Assembly: GCF_001663815.1 (NCBI RefSeq)
Contig: NZ_CP016027.1
Location: 1,426,001-1,490,000, forward strand
Origin: Halothiobacillus diazotrophicus
GTDB lineage: Bacteria; Pseudomonadota; Gammaproteobacteria; Halothiobacillales; Halothiobacillaceae
DNA: 64,000 nt
Reading direction: 5' to 3'
The position numbers and the translations under genes are program-made. The notes beneath the pieces are model-generated. The model was given only the letters and a program-made list of their open reading frames with translations, had not been told where the DNA came from and did no database searches. Positions 35,833 to 45,367 of this stretch are shown piece after piece. Each line of letters starts with the position of its first letter. The first letter of the stretch is position 1.

Positions 35833-38532
35833 TTACAATCGCCGGGAAATCCGCACGATGTCCTCGTCGTTACCCACGAGCCGCTCCGTGAACCCCAGAC
35901 CGGCACAGAGCTTGCGCATGTTGGCATTGCGCAGGAGCACCTCGCCAACCAGTTCCCGCACCCCGCGCTGCCGGGCGTAGTCCACCAACGCTTCCAGCAG
36001 GTGACTGCCCACCCCGTGACCATGCCATTCATCGGCCACCACCAGGGCAAACTCCGCCGTTTCGCCATCGGGTTCCAGGCTGTACCGGGTCACGCCGATC
36101 TCGATCTCCTCGCCGGAAGGCGGGGTATAAAGCGCGATGAAGGCCATCTCGCGGTCGTAGTCGATCTGGGTGAACCGCACCAGCATCTCCCGGCTGAGTT
36201 CATCGAGCACCCGCATGAAGCGCAGGTAACGGGTTTCCTCGGAAAGCCCCCGCACGAACTGCTGCTCGATCTCGGCGTCCTCGGGCCGAATGGGACGAAG
36301 CATGATCGTCCGGCCATCGTCCAGCGTCCAGCTGCGGACGAAGTGCGCCGGATACGGGTGAATCGCCAGATGCGCGTAGCGATCGAGCACCGAGACGCGC
36401 TCGGTCAGTTCGATCCGCGCATCGACGGCAATCACGCCCGACTCCCCGGCCAGGAGCGGGTTGATGTCGATGGCCGCCACTTCCGGCAACTCGCAGACCA
36501 GTTCGGAAATGCGCATCAGTACCCGCTCGACGCCATGGGCCACCACCGGCGGTGCATCGCGGAACTGCCCGAGCATGCGGGCGGCCTTGGTGTTCTGGAT
36601 CAGTCGGTCGATCAACACGGCATTCAGGGGCGGCAGAGCCATCGCGCGATCACGCATCACCTCGACGGCCACCCCGCCCATACCGAAAGCGATGACGGGC
36701 CCGAACACCGGATCCCGCGCGACCCCGATCAGCAGTTCCCGGGCATGACCGACCTCCGCCATCCGCTCGATCGTCACGCCCTCGATGTCGACGTCCGGGT
36801 GGGCCGACCGGACCGTATTCAACATTTCCTGAACCTGCTGACGCGCCGTCTGCACGCTCCGCACATTGAGGCGAACGCCCCCGACGTCAGTCTTGTGCGT
36901 CAGCGCCGGGGCGCTGATCTTGAGGGCGACCGGAAAGCCCAGCGACTCGGCAGCGAGCATCGCTTCATCGGCATCCCGAACCAGCACCGTGGGCGTCGTG
37001 GGAATATGGAAGGCGTTGAGCACCGCCTTGGATTCGCGGGTCGTCAACACCCGGCGCCCGGCCGAACGCGCCGCAGCGAGAATCAGCCGCGCACCTTCGA
37101 TATCCGATGCCGCGGCGGGTGCCAGCGGGCCGGGCGTCTGCATCAGCACCTGCTGGTTGCGCTTGTGCGCCAACACGTAGGACAACGCCTCCACGGCCGT
37201 TTCGGGCGATCGGAACTGGGGGATCCCCGCCGCATCGAACAGATCCCGCGCCGCGCGCACGAGCCCTTCGCCCATCCAGCAGACCAGCACCGGCTTGGCC
37301 GGGCGGGTCTGCTTCTGTGCCTGCTCGATCACGGCCCGAGCGCAGGCCGTCGGATCCGTCATCGCCTGGGGCGTGAGCATGACGATCAGCATGTGCACCC
37401 CGGGGTCGGCCAGGCAGAGTCGCACCGAATCGGCATAACGCTCGGCCGTTGCGTCACCGATGATGTCGACAGGATTGCCGTGCGACCAGGTGGGCGGCAG
37501 CACCTGATCGAGCGCGGCAATCGTCTCCGGAGCCAGCGTCGCCAGCGGCACATCGAGATCCGCCGCCCGATCCGTGGCCATCACCCCCGGGCCGCCGCCA
37601 TTGGTCAGAATCAGGAGCTGATCGCCCGGCAGATGCAGGCCGCTCGCCAGAATCTGCGCCGCGGAGAACCACTGGGTGATCCGCTCCACACGCACAACCC
37701 CGGCTCGCGTCAGTGCCGCATCGAACACGTCATCGCCGCCGATCAGGGCGCCCGTATGCGTCGCCGCCGCGCGGGAACCCGCCGCATGGCGCGCGGACTT
37801 GAGCACGATCACCGGCTTCATCCGGGCGGCGGCACGCAGACCGGTCAGGAAATGCCGTGCATCGCGGATGCCTTCGATGTAGAGCAGAATGCCCGTCGTC
37901 TGCGGATCCAGCGCCAGATAATCCAGCAGGTCGCCGAAATCGAGATCGGCGGCATCCCCGGTTGAGACGATGGCGGAGAAACCGACCCCGCGACTCTGCG
38001 CCCAATCGAGCACGGCCGTGACCAGCGCGCCCGACTGAGAAACCAGCGCCAGATTTCCCGGTAGCGCCTGGTTGTGACTGAAGGTGGCGTTCAGACCGAT
38101 GCCCGGTCGCATGATGCCCAGGCAATTCGGCCCGAGCAGACGGATGTTGAACTGCTGGGCGATCTCGAGGCACTCCCGCTGCAGCCGCTTGCCGTTGCCG
38201 GTACCGCCGCCGCCCTCACCGAATCCCGCGGACAGGATCACGGCGGACATCACCCCGGCCAGTCCGCATTGACGCAGGATGCCGGGCACGCTCTCCGCCG
38301 GCGTGGCAATCACGGCCAGATCCACCGGCTGATCCAGGTGGACCAGATCCGGTCGACAGGGCAGCCCCTGTACCGTGTCGTGCTTGGGATTCACAGGCAC
38401 GATCGCACCGGTATAGCCCGCTTCGATCAGGTTCGTCAGCACCATCGTCCCGACGGCACCCGGTCGTTCGCTGGCCCCGAAGACCGCGACCCCCTGTGGG
38501 TTGAACATCGGTTCCAGTCTATGCTTTCCCAT
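35833..38532 (-). CDS. Pat-type protein lysine acetyltransferase (ADP-forming acyl-CoA synthetase-like + GNAT)
   Basis: An 899-residue fusion. Order: CoA-binding domain (about 8-135, GVAVFGASERPGAVG), succinyl-CoA-ligase-like domain (about 150-300, SQSGALVTAVLDWAQ and THTGALIGGDD), a linker, ATP-grasp domain (about 490-710), and a C-terminal GNAT domain (about 735-899) with the acetyl-CoA loop WHGHGVGSHLLEAL. This layout and length match Pat/PatZ (YfiQ) of enterobacteria, which acetylates acetyl-CoA synthetase and other proteins; residual acyl-CoA synthetase activity cannot be excluded. A divergent deacetylase gene begins 183 bases away. Confidence 0.88.
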   Translation of the reverse strand: MGKHRLEPMFNPQGVAVFGASERPGAVGTMVLTNLIEAGYTGAIVPVNPKHDTVQGLPCRPDLVHLDQPVDLAVIATPAESVPGILRQCGLAGVMSAVILSAGFGEGGGGTGNGKRLQRECLEIAQQFNIRLLGPNCLGIMRPGIGLNATFSHNQALPGNLALVSQSGALVTAVLDWAQSRGVGFSAIVSTGDAADLDFGDLLDYLALDPQTTGILLYIEGIRDARHFLTGLRAAARMKPVIVLKSARHAAGSRAAATHTGALIGGDDVFDAALTRAGVVRVERITQWFSAAQILASGLHLPGDQLLILTNGGGPGVMATDRAADLDVPLATLAPETIAALDQVLPPTWSHGNPVDIIGDATAERYADSVRLCLADPGVHMLIVMLTPQAMTDPTACARAVIEQAQKQTRPAKPVLVCWMGEGLVRAARDLFDAAGIPQFRSPETAVEALSYVLAHKRNQQVLMQTPGPLAPAAASDIEGARLILAAARSAGRRVLTTRESKAVLNAFHIPTTPTVLVRDADEAMLAAESLGFPVALKISAPALTHKTDVGGVRLNVRSVQTARQQVQEMLNTVRSAHPDVDIEGVTIERMAEVGHARELLIGVARDPVFGPVIAFGMGGVAVEVMRDRAMALPPLNAVLIDRLIQNTKAARMLGQFRDAPPVVAHGVERVLMRISELVCELPEVAAIDINPLLAGESGVIAVDARIELTERVSVLDRYAHLAIHPYPAHFVRSWTLDDGRTIMLRPIRPEDAEIEQQFVRGLSEETRYLRFMRVLDELSREMLVRFTQIDYDREMAFIALYTPPSGEEIEIGVTRYSLEPDGETAEFALVVADEWHGHGVGSHLLEALVDYARQRGVRELVGEVLLRNANMRKLCAGLGFTERLVGNDEDIVRISRRL

Positions 38533-38714
38533 GACACGCTCGCTCCTGATTTACCAGGCAAGCCCCGGACCGGACCGAGGCGCCCTTTCGACACGATTGA
38601 CTGGCAGCGGATCCGCGCCACCAGCAGGCATACCGTAGCATGTCGGTTGCCCGCCGGGCGCGGCCCGTTGAGAATACCCCCTGAGCGACCTTATCTGCCG
38701 AGGATGGCAATGAC

Positions 38715-39647
38715 ATGAATCTGGCACTCGTATCCCACCCGGACTGCCTTTTGCACAACAATGGCAGCGTTGCCGGGATGCCACACCCGGAAAACGCCGG
38801 CCGACTTTCGGCCATCCAGGATCAGCTGATCGCCCAGGGCCTCGACCCCTGGCTGATCCACATCGACGCGCCCGAGGCGACCCGCGCGCAGCTGCTGCGC
38901 GTCCACGAGGCGGGCTACCTCGACGAGGTCATCGACAGCATTCCCGAGCGGGGCATCGTCCATTTCGACCAGGACGTCGCTCTGGGCCCGGACAGCCTGA
39001 AAGCGGCACTGCGCGCGGCGGGCAGTGGCGTTGCCGCCGTGGACTGGGTCATGGCCGCGACCGATCGCCGCGCCTTTTGCGCGATCCGTCCGCCGGGGCA
39101 CCATGCGGGGCCCCGCAAGGCCGCCGGATTCTGTATCTTCAACAATGCCGCCGTCGCGACCTACCATGCCCTCGAACAATATGGCCTGCAGCGGATCGCC
39201 ATCGTCGATTTCGACGTACACCATGGCGACGGGACGGAACACATTGTCGCCGGCGATCCGCGCATCCTGTTCTGCTCGAGCTTCCAGCACCCCTTCTATC
39301 CCTACAGTGGGGTACCGGCGCGAGCCGACAATTGCCTGCCGGTGCCGCTGGCACAGGGCACGCGGGGGCCGGACTGGCGCACGGCCGTCGAGGCGGCCTG
39401 GTTTGCCCGACTGGAGGCCTTTGCCCCCGAACTCATCGTGATCTCCGCCGGATTCGACAGCCATCTCCAGGACGACATGGGCGGACTCGGACTGGTGGAG
39501 GCGGATTTCGCCTGGCTGACCGGTGTACTGGTTCGCCTCGCCGAGCGCCACGCCCAGGGACGGATCGTGTCTCTGCTCGAAGGCGGCTACGAACCCCATG
39601 CCCTGGCCCGGAGCGTCGCCGCCCACCTCACGGCGCTACAGGAATGA
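38715..39647 (+). CDS. Histone-deacetylase-family amidohydrolase
   Basis: A 310-residue zinc enzyme of the arginase/deacetylase fold. Motifs: catalytic His pair H129/H130 in RPPGHHAGP, zinc ligands D167 and H169 in DFDVHHGDGTE, and the third zinc Asp in SAGFDSH. Class II HDAC-like bacterial members deacetylate lysines, polyamines or small amides. The gene is divergent from the Pat-type acetyltransferase, which suggests a writer/eraser pair for protein acetylation, but that pairing is inference. The ribosome site is weak (GAGG about 12 bases before the ATG). Confidence 0.9.
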   Translation: MNLALVSHPDCLLHNNGSVAGMPHPENAGRLSAIQDQLIAQGLDPWLIHIDAPEATRAQLLRVHEAGYLDEVIDSIPERGIVHFDQDVALGPDSLKAALRAAGSGVAAVDWVMAATDRRAFCAIRPPGHHAGPRKAAGFCIFNNAAVATYHALEQYGLQRIAIVDFDVHHGDGTEHIVAGDPRILFCSSFQHPFYPYSGVPARADNCLPVPLAQGTRGPDWRTAVEAAWFARLEAFAPELIVISAGFDSHLQDDMGGLGLVEADFAWLTGVLVRLAERHAQGRIVSLLEGGYEPHALARSVAAHLTALQE

Positions 39648-39844
39648 AGATTGCGCCCATATCCCTTTCGCCCATACCGACGACATCGATCCCGGGGAAT
39701 GAACCGGAAAACACCGGATGAACAATTTGTAATGAAAACCGAACACAACGATCGGGCCTTCATTCGCTCATTTGCGCTAAGCTACGCGGGTTTTCACGTC
39801 CGCTGACCCGGACGCCCCCTTCAGAAACTCCAGGAATGTTCTCC

Positions 39845-40645
39845 ATGTTCTTACCCGATTGGCTCACGGCCGCCGTCCTTGGCCTGGTTGAAGGCGCCAC
39901 CGAATTCTTGCCCGTTTCCTCCACCGGCCACCTGATCATCGCGGCGGACTATCTCGGTTACACCGGGGACGGTGCCAAGGTCTTCGAGATCTTTATCCAG
40001 TTGGGCGCAATCCTGGCCGTCATGTGGTTCTACCGCCACAAGCTGTTCGCGGTCGCCAGGGGATTACCCACGGAGCGCAGCGCCCAGAAGTTCACCCTGA
40101 ATCTTTTCGTCGCCTTCCTGCCGGCCGCCGTGATCGGCCTGCTGACCCACAGCTACATCAAGGCCCTGCTGTTCAATCCGAAATTCGTGGCGATCGCACT
40201 GATCGTCGGCGGCTTCATCATTCTGCTGGTCGAACGATTTGCCCCGGCGCCCCGGATTCATCACGTCGACGACATGAGTCCCTGGGATGCCCTCAAGGTC
40301 GGCTTCGCCCAATGCTTCGCCCTGATCCCCGGCACCTCGCGGTCGGGTTCCACGATCATGGGCGGCATGATGTTCGGTCTTTCCCGCACCACCGCCACCG
40401 AATTCTCGTTCTTTCTCGCCATCCCGACCATGCTCGCCGCCACGCTGTTCGACCTGATCAAGCACTGGCACCTGCTGCACCCGGAAGACCTGCACATGAT
40501 GGCGATCGGGTTCGTGGGCGCCTTCATCTCCGGTCTGGCCTTCGTGAGCATGCTGTTGCACTACATCAGCAAGCACACCTTCAAAGGGTTCGCCTACTAC
40601 CGAATCATCTTCGGGGCGTTGGTCCTCTGGTATTTCTGGTCGTAG
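39845..40645 (+). CDS. uppP: Undecaprenyl-diphosphate phosphatase
   Basis: A 266-residue membrane enzyme (BacA/UppP) that recycles undecaprenyl diphosphate for peptidoglycan synthesis. Both catalytic segments are intact: [19 protein letters not shown] near the N-terminus and [15 protein letters not shown] in the second half, with about eight spans. I chose the ATG at 39845: AGGA ends 9 bases before it, whereas the ATG at 39836 directly abuts that ribosome site. A strong terminator follows. Confidence 0.95.
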   Translation: MFLPDWLTAAVLGLVEGATEFLPVSSTGHLIIAADYLGYTGDGAKVFEIFIQLGAILAVMWFYRHKLFAVARGLPTERSAQKFTLNLFVAFLPAAVIGLLTHSYIKALLFNPKFVAIALIVGGFIILLVERFAPAPRIHHVDDMSPWDALKVGFAQCFALIPGTSRSGSTIMGGMMFGLSRTTATEFSFFLAIPTMLAATLFDLIKHWHLLHPEDLHMMAIGFVGAFISGLAFVSMLLHYISKHTFKGFAYYRIIFGALVLWYFWS

Positions 40646-40669
40646 GCGCGGATACGGATACCGCCATGA

Positions 40670-40696
40670 AAAAACGCCGGATTTCCCGGCGTTTTT
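40670..40696. terminator. Bidirectional intrinsic terminator between uppP and nusB
   Basis: AAAAACGCCGG at 40670-40680 and CCGGCGTTTTT at 40686-40696 form a perfect 11-bp stem with a 5-base loop. T-runs on both strands let it stop the converging uppP and nusB-rib transcripts. Confidence 0.88.
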
Positions 40697-40733
40697 CGTT
40701 TGGACAAGGCGAACCAGCGCGAATAGAAGCCGA

Positions 40734-41273
40734 TCAGCTCCGACGCGGCTCGTGAATGCGCACCCGATCCGCCAGGCGATCGAGTACGCCATTGATATAG
40801 CGATGGCTCTCGGAGGCGCCATAAAGCTTGGCCATTTCGACCGCTTCGTTGATCACGACCGCCCGGGGAATTTCCGGGCTGTGGATCAGTTCAAACGCAC
40901 CAAGGCGCAGGATCGCATGCTCGATCGGGTCGAGCTCCGCCAGCGGCCGATCCAGCAATTCGACAAAGGACCTGTCCAGTTCGCGTTCATGGGCGCTGAC
41001 GCCCCGCACGATACGCCGGAACAGATTCAGGTCGACCTTCAGCATGAAGGGGTCTTCCATGAACTGCGCGTCCAGCAGATCGTCCGAGGTGCTGTTGAGC
41101 AGCTGCTGGTACAAGGCCTGAACCGCGCGCTCGCGGGCCCAGCGCCAGCGCTTCTTGTCGGAAACGCGGCGCGGCGGATGATTCAGTTTGGGCTTGATCT
41201 TGCCGGGCGTCGCCGGTGTGTCCGGCTGTTCCGGTTCACTCGGTTCCCAGGGAATATCGCTCAGTTTTGTCAC
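40734..41273 (-). CDS. nusB: Transcription antitermination factor NusB
   Basis: A 179-residue all-helical RNA-binding protein that joins NusE/S10 on boxA for rRNA antitermination. The NusB core begins at about residue 40 ([16 protein letters not shown]) and has the conserved [16 protein letters not shown] and [17 protein letters not shown] segments. A proline-rich N-terminal extension of about 35 residues precedes the core and makes it longer than E. coli NusB (139). Its ATG overlaps the ribH stop by 4 bases, the usual ribH-nusB coupling. Confidence 0.95.
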   Translation of the reverse strand: MTKLSDIPWEPSEPEQPDTPATPGKIKPKLNHPPRRVSDKKRWRWARERAVQALYQQLLNSTSDDLLDAQFMEDPFMLKVDLNLFRRIVRGVSAHERELDRSFVELLDRPLAELDPIEHAILRLGAFELIHSPEIPRAVVINEAVEMAKLYGASESHRYINGVLDRLADRVRIHEPRRS

Positions 41274-41761
41274 TCGAAATGATCCAGTTGCTTGACGAGA
41301 TTGACCATCTCGATGGCGGTGGCGGCGGCTTCGCTGCCCTTGTTGCCGGCCTTGGTGCCGGCACGCTCGATGGCCTGTTCAATGGTGTCGGTGGTGAGTA
41401 CGCCGAAGATGACCGGCAGGTCGAAATCCATGGCGACGGCAGCGATGCCCTTGGCCGCCTCGCCAGCAACGTAATCGAAGTGCGGCGTGGATCCGCGGAT
41501 CACGGCACCCAGACAGATGATGGCATCGAAATGCTCGCTGGCCGCGACACGTTGCGCCGCCAGAGGCAGCTCATAGGCACCCGGCACCTTCAGCAGGGTG
41601 ATCGATTCGGCCGCGACCCCATGCCGTTTCAGGGTATCGATGGCACCCTCGACCAGTCGATCCACGATAAAGGCATTCCAGCGCGTGGCCAGGATGGCGT
41701 AACGCCCTTCGCCCGCGACGGTCAGCCCGCCTTCGATCACCTTGATCCCGGCCATACTCAT
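41270..41761 (-). CDS. ribH: 6,7-dimethyl-8-ribityllumazine synthase
   Basis: A 163-residue enzyme (RibH; called RibE in E. coli) that condenses 5-amino-6-ribitylaminouracil with dihydroxybutanone phosphate. Signatures: [44 protein letters not shown] and [17 protein letters not shown], which includes the subunit-interface residues. Length is normal. It overlaps both ribBX (start) and nusB (stop) by 4 bases, so the rib genes are translationally coupled. Confidence 0.97.
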   Translation of the reverse strand: MSMAGIKVIEGGLTVAGEGRYAILATRWNAFIVDRLVEGAIDTLKRHGVAAESITLLKVPGAYELPLAAQRVAASEHFDAIICLGAVIRGSTPHFDYVAGEAAKGIAAVAMDFDLPVIFGVLTTDTIEQAIERAGTKAGNKGSEAAATAIEMVNLVKQLDHFE

Positions 41762-42927
41762 TGCATTTCTCCCACGGCCACGTCTGCGGCCTCGTCATAA
41801 ATATAATCGACCACCTCGAGACCGTAACCGGCCAAGGCATGAAATCGTTTCGGCGCGCTCATCACCCGCATGCGCTGCACGCCCAGATCCTTGAGGATCT
41901 GCGCGCCCACGCCGTAGGTGCGGACATGATCCACCGGTGCCTTCGAGCGCATCGGCGCTACCTGGTTCGGATTCGCCCCCTGACTGTCCGCCTGGGCCTG
42001 CCAGTCGCGCAGTTGTTGCAGCACGTCCTGTTCATCGATCGTCGGCCGCAGGATGATGGCGACCCCTTCGCTCATCTGTCCGAGCCGGGTCAGCACATCC
42101 GAAAGCGGCCAGCCGCAATCGACGTCCTGCGGCTCCAGCAGATCGCAGACAGGATGGTGCACATGCACCCGCACCGCCACCGGATGATCGGGGCCGGGAT
42201 GACCGCGGACGACGGCCAGATGGGTCTGCCCCGTGCTGTGATCGCGATAGGCCATCACCCGGAATGCCCCCTGCTTGGTGACCAGCGGCGTTTCTGCCAC
42301 CCGTTCGATCGACCGCTCGTGCTTCATCCGGTAACGGATCAGGTCCTCGATCGAACCGATCTTGAGGCCGTGGGTCTCGGCGAACCGCTCGAGATCCGGA
42401 CGACGGGCCATGCTGCCGTCGTCGTTCAGGATCTCCACGATCACCGCCGCCGGCTCGCGGGCACCCGCCAAGCGCGCCAGATCGATACCCGCCTCGGTAT
42501 GCCCCGCACGGGTCAGCACCCCGCCAGGTCGGGCCATCAGGGGAAATACATGCCCCGGTTGCACGATATCCGTCGGCTTGGCGTCCTCCGCCACGGCAAC
42601 CTGGATGGTCCGCGCGCGATCCGCGGCCGAAATACCGGTCGTCACACCGGTCGCCGCCTCGATGGACATCGTGAAGGCGGTCGCGAAGGCTTCGCGGTTC
42701 TGCGACACCATCAGGGGCAGCTTGAGCTGATTGCAGCGTGCCTCCGTGAGGGTCAGGCAGATCAGGCCGCGGCCGAATCGCGCCATGAAGTTCACGTCCT
42801 CGGGACGGACCTTTTCCGCGAGCATCAGGAGGTCGCCCTCGTTTTCGCGATCCTCATCGTCGACGATGATCACCATGCGGCCTGCGGCCAAGTCGTCGAG
42901 AATGTCGTCGATGGGGCTAAAACTCAT
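41758..42927 (-). CDS. ribBX: RibBX: dihydroxybutanone-phosphate synthase with degenerate GTP-cyclohydrolase-II domain
   Basis: A 389-residue protein. Residues about 1-205 are 3,4-dihydroxy-2-butanone 4-phosphate synthase with the acidic metal loop [21 protein letters not shown] and the [13 protein letters not shown] motif. The C-terminal half has the GTP cyclohydrolase II fold but not its chemistry: the three zinc cysteines (C-x10-C-x-C in RibA) are not conserved (around VHHPVCDLL and DVDCGW only part remains), and the GTP-binding Arg-Gly segment is missing. Such RibBX proteins are known in proteobacteria; the RibX half lacks cyclohydrolase activity. A separate ribA should exist outside the window. 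The ATG at 42927 begins the conserved N-terminus. Confidence 0.88.
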   Translation of the reverse strand: MSFSPIDDILDDLAAGRMVIIVDDEDRENEGDLLMLAEKVRPEDVNFMARFGRGLICLTLTEARCNQLKLPLMVSQNREAFATAFTMSIEAATGVTTGISAADRARTIQVAVAEDAKPTDIVQPGHVFPLMARPGGVLTRAGHTEAGIDLARLAGAREPAAVIVEILNDDGSMARRPDLERFAETHGLKIGSIEDLIRYRMKHERSIERVAETPLVTKQGAFRVMAYRDHSTGQTHLAVVRGHPGPDHPVAVRVHVHHPVCDLLEPQDVDCGWPLSDVLTRLGQMSEGVAIILRPTIDEQDVLQQLRDWQAQADSQGANPNQVAPMRSKAPVDHVRTYGVGAQILKDLGVQRMRVMSAPKRFHALAGYGLEVVDYIYDEAADVAVGEMQ

Positions 42928-42999
42928 GCCAAACCTCGTACCGGATCTACCCATGGCCGCCGGGAAATCCCGCGCGCGCCGCGAGGCTGGATTCTAGCA

Positions 43000-43662
43000 T
43001 CAGTCGGCGGGACTTGCCGGATAGGGTGAACCGGAATACCCGGCAAAGACGCCGCCATCCCCGCCGCCGATCCGTCCCGTCAGCAGCCGCTCGAGGTATC
43101 GGGCAACCACGTCCACCTCGAGATTCACCTTCCGACCCGGCTGGTAATCGCCCATGATGGTCTGCTGCAGGGTATGCGGGATGATCGTGAGCCGGAAGCG
43201 CGCGCCGTCGACCTCGTTCACGGTCAGGCTCACGCCATCCACGGCGATCGAGCCCTTCTGGGCGATGTAGTGCGCCAGCGCATCGGGCGCGCGCAACCAG
43301 AACGTCGTGGCGCGGGCGTCTTCCTGCCGGGATTCGACCGTACCCAGCCCGTCCACATGACCACTCACCATATGTCCGCCAAGCGCCGTCGACAGCGTCA
43401 GGGCGGGCTCCAGATTCACGGGCGAGCCGGGGCCGAGCTGACCGAGCGTCGTCAGTTTCAGGGTTTCCCGCGAACAGTCGACGGTAAAACTCTGGCTGTC
43501 GAATGCCGTCACGGTCAGGCATACGCCGTTGACGGCAATGCTGTCGCCCAGGGCGACCTTGCTCATATCCAGCCCCGGGGACTGCACCCGAAGTTGGATA
43601 TCCCCCCCTTTCGGGGTCAGGCTCGCCAACTTCCCGACCGTCTGAATGATTCCGGTAAACAT
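43000..43662 (-). CDS. ribE: Riboflavin synthase
   Basis: A 220-residue enzyme (alpha-chain type; E. coli ribC) that dismutates two ribityllumazines into riboflavin. The duplicated lumazine-binding fold is clear: MFTGIIQTVGKL at the start of repeat 1, SIAVNGVCLTV, and SIAVDGVSLTVNEV in repeat 2, with the intervening GHMVSGHVDG. It lies between ribD and ribBX on the same strand, 19 and 72 bases apart. That 72-base gap is too short for a standard FMN riboswitch. Confidence 0.96.
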   Translation of the reverse strand: MFTGIIQTVGKLASLTPKGGDIQLRVQSPGLDMSKVALGDSIAVNGVCLTVTAFDSQSFTVDCSRETLKLTTLGQLGPGSPVNLEPALTLSTALGGHMVSGHVDGLGTVESRQEDARATTFWLRAPDALAHYIAQKGSIAVDGVSLTVNEVDGARFRLTIIPHTLQQTIMGDYQPGRKVNLEVDVVARYLERLLTGRIGGGDGGVFAGYSGSPYPASPAD

Positions 43663-43681
43663 GGTTTCCCCCTATTGCGTC

Positions 43682-44827
43682 CTATTGCGTCGATTCGGGC
43701 ACGGCCGGTACCAGCGTCATCCGCAGGTCCATACCCACCATCTGCGATTCCCGTATGTGCCAGCGCGGCGCCTGATCCAGTTGCGTCAAGGTCCGGAGCG
43801 CCAGCGCGGGCTGTGCCTCATGGCCGAGCAGGATCGGTGCCTGATAGACGACGAGCTCGTCCACCCGGCCGCGATCGATCAGCGCCCCAGTGAGCTTGGG
43901 CCCGGCCTCGACCATCACCTCGTTGATGCCGCGTGCCGCCAGATCCGCCAGGACGAAATCCAGATCGAGCCCCACCGCGTCGTAGGGGGCTTCGATCAGC
44001 GCCGCACCGCGCGCCGCCAAACCCTCCGGATGAATCCCCTGCTGGGCATCGCGGGTATACAGCCAGATATCGCCCGGCGCATCGAAGATGGGCGCGAAGG
44101 GCGGCAGGCGCAGACCGCTGTCCAGCACGACACGGACGGGCTGGCGCACCGGACCCTCAATGCCAAGTTCCTCGGCGGACAACCGCACGTTCAGCCGGGC
44201 ATCGTCGGTGAGCACCGTGTCTACCCCCGTCAGAATCGCACCGTGCCGGGCACGCAGAAACTGAACGTCTCGACGCGCCTCGGGACCGGTAATCCAGCGG
44301 CTCTCGCCATTGGCCAACGCCGTCCGGCCATCCAGGGACTGGGCGATCTTTGCCGTCACCCAGGGGCGGCCGCGCTCGATGCGCGACAGAAACCCCCGAT
44401 TGAGCCAGCGTGCCTCATCGGCAAGCAACCCCACGTCGACGGCAACCCCCGCGGCCTGAAGGATGGCATGCCCGGCCCCAGCCACGCGCGGATCGGGATC
44501 CGTCTGGGCCGACACCACACGGACAACCCCCGCCGTCACAAGCTGCGGTGCGCAGGCGGGTGTCCGGCCGACATGGGCACAGGGTTCCAGCGTCACATAG
44601 GCGGTGGCGCCCACTGCCCGCGCGCCGGCTTCGCGCAAGGCCATCACCTCGGCATGTGGCTCACCCGCGCGGGCATGAAAGCCACGGCCGACGACGTGCC
44701 CCGCCTTCACAAGAAGGCAGCCGACCCGTGGGTTCGGTTGTGTCGTCGTGCTGCCGCGCGCCGCAAGTTGCAGCGCCTCGGCCATCCAGCGGCGATCCGT
44801 CTCGTCGAATCCGGAATCCGCAACCAC
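43682..44827 (-). CDS. ribD: RibD: riboflavin-specific deaminase/reductase
   Basis: A bifunctional enzyme of about 381 residues. The N-terminal deaminase domain has the zinc motifs GEPHAEVMAL (His/Glu) and EPCAHVGRTPAC (two Cys). The C-terminal reductase domain has TAKIAQSLDGRTA and a Rossmann region. It catalyses steps two and three of the pathway. The frame is open to an ATG at 44878, which would overlap nrdR by 47 bases. I prefer the GTG at 44827, directly after the nrdR stop, because it gives the normal short N-terminus before WMAEALQLAARG; its ribosome site is weak, so the start is uncertain. Confidence 0.92.
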   Translation of the reverse strand: MVADSGFDETDRRWMAEALQLAARGSTTTQPNPRVGCLLVKAGHVVGRGFHARAGEPHAEVMALREAGARAVGATAYVTLEPCAHVGRTPACAPQLVTAGVVRVVSAQTDPDPRVAGAGHAILQAAGVAVDVGLLADEARWLNRGFLSRIERGRPWVTAKIAQSLDGRTALANGESRWITGPEARRDVQFLRARHGAILTGVDTVLTDDARLNVRLSAEELGIEGPVRQPVRVVLDSGLRLPPFAPIFDAPGDIWLYTRDAQQGIHPEGLAARGAALIEAPYDAVGLDLDFVLADLAARGINEVMVEAGPKLTGALIDRGRVDELVVYQAPILLGHEAQPALALRTLTQLDQAPRWHIRESQMVGMDLRMTLVPAVPESTQ

Positions 44828-44831
44828 CGAC

Positions 44832-45326
44832 CTACTGCCCCGGTTCCGTAGCGGATTTCGATTCCGGTACGCCGACATCCTGATTGAGACTTTCGATGGC
44901 GGCGCGGAACGCCTCCACGTTGTCGAAGCTCAGATAGACGGACGCAAAACGGATGTACGCGACCTGATCGAGATGCCGCAAAGCCGCCATCACGAGATCA
45001 CCAACCCGACGGGCCGGCACTTCCTTCAGACTGAGTGCCTGCAGGTTCTTCTTGATCTGTTCGATGGCCTCATCGACTTTTCGGGTGGCCACCGGGCGTT
45101 TTTCCAGCGCCCGCATCATGCCCGCGCGCAGCTTGTCCTCGTTGAAGCTCTGGCGCGTGCCGTCGCTCTTGACGATCCGGGGCAACCGGATATCCGCGAC
45201 CTCATAGGTCGTGAAGCGCTGGTGACAGCCCAGGCATTCGCGACGGCGGCGGATGGACGTGCCACCCTCCACCATGCGCGAATCGATCACATGGGTTTCG
45301 GGGTGACCGCAGGCGATGCACAGCAT
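44832..45326 (-). CDS. nrdR: Transcriptional repressor NrdR
   Basis: A 164-residue regulator of ribonucleotide reductase genes. The N-terminal zinc ribbon uses C3/C6 and C31/C34 (MLCIACG, ECLGCHQRF) with the basic DNA-binding stretch SIRRRREC. An ATP-cone domain (about 49-139) begins RIVKSDGTRQSFNEDKL and senses (d)ATP. The position between glyA and ribD is the common gammaproteobacterial order. Length is normal. Confidence 0.97.
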   Translation of the reverse strand: MLCIACGHPETHVIDSRMVEGGTSIRRRRECLGCHQRFTTYEVADIRLPRIVKSDGTRQSFNEDKLRAGMMRALEKRPVATRKVDEAIEQIKKNLQALSLKEVPARRVGDLVMAALRHLDQVAYIRFASVYLSFDNVEAFRAAIESLNQDVGVPESKSATEPGQ

Positions 45327-45367
45327 GACTCAGTACCGAACCGGCTGAACCAAGCGAACCGGGGCGC

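Noticed and set aside
42928-42999. FMN riboswitch upstream of ribBX
   Set aside because: The gap is only 72 bases and has none of the conserved RFN helices; other rib gaps are shorter.
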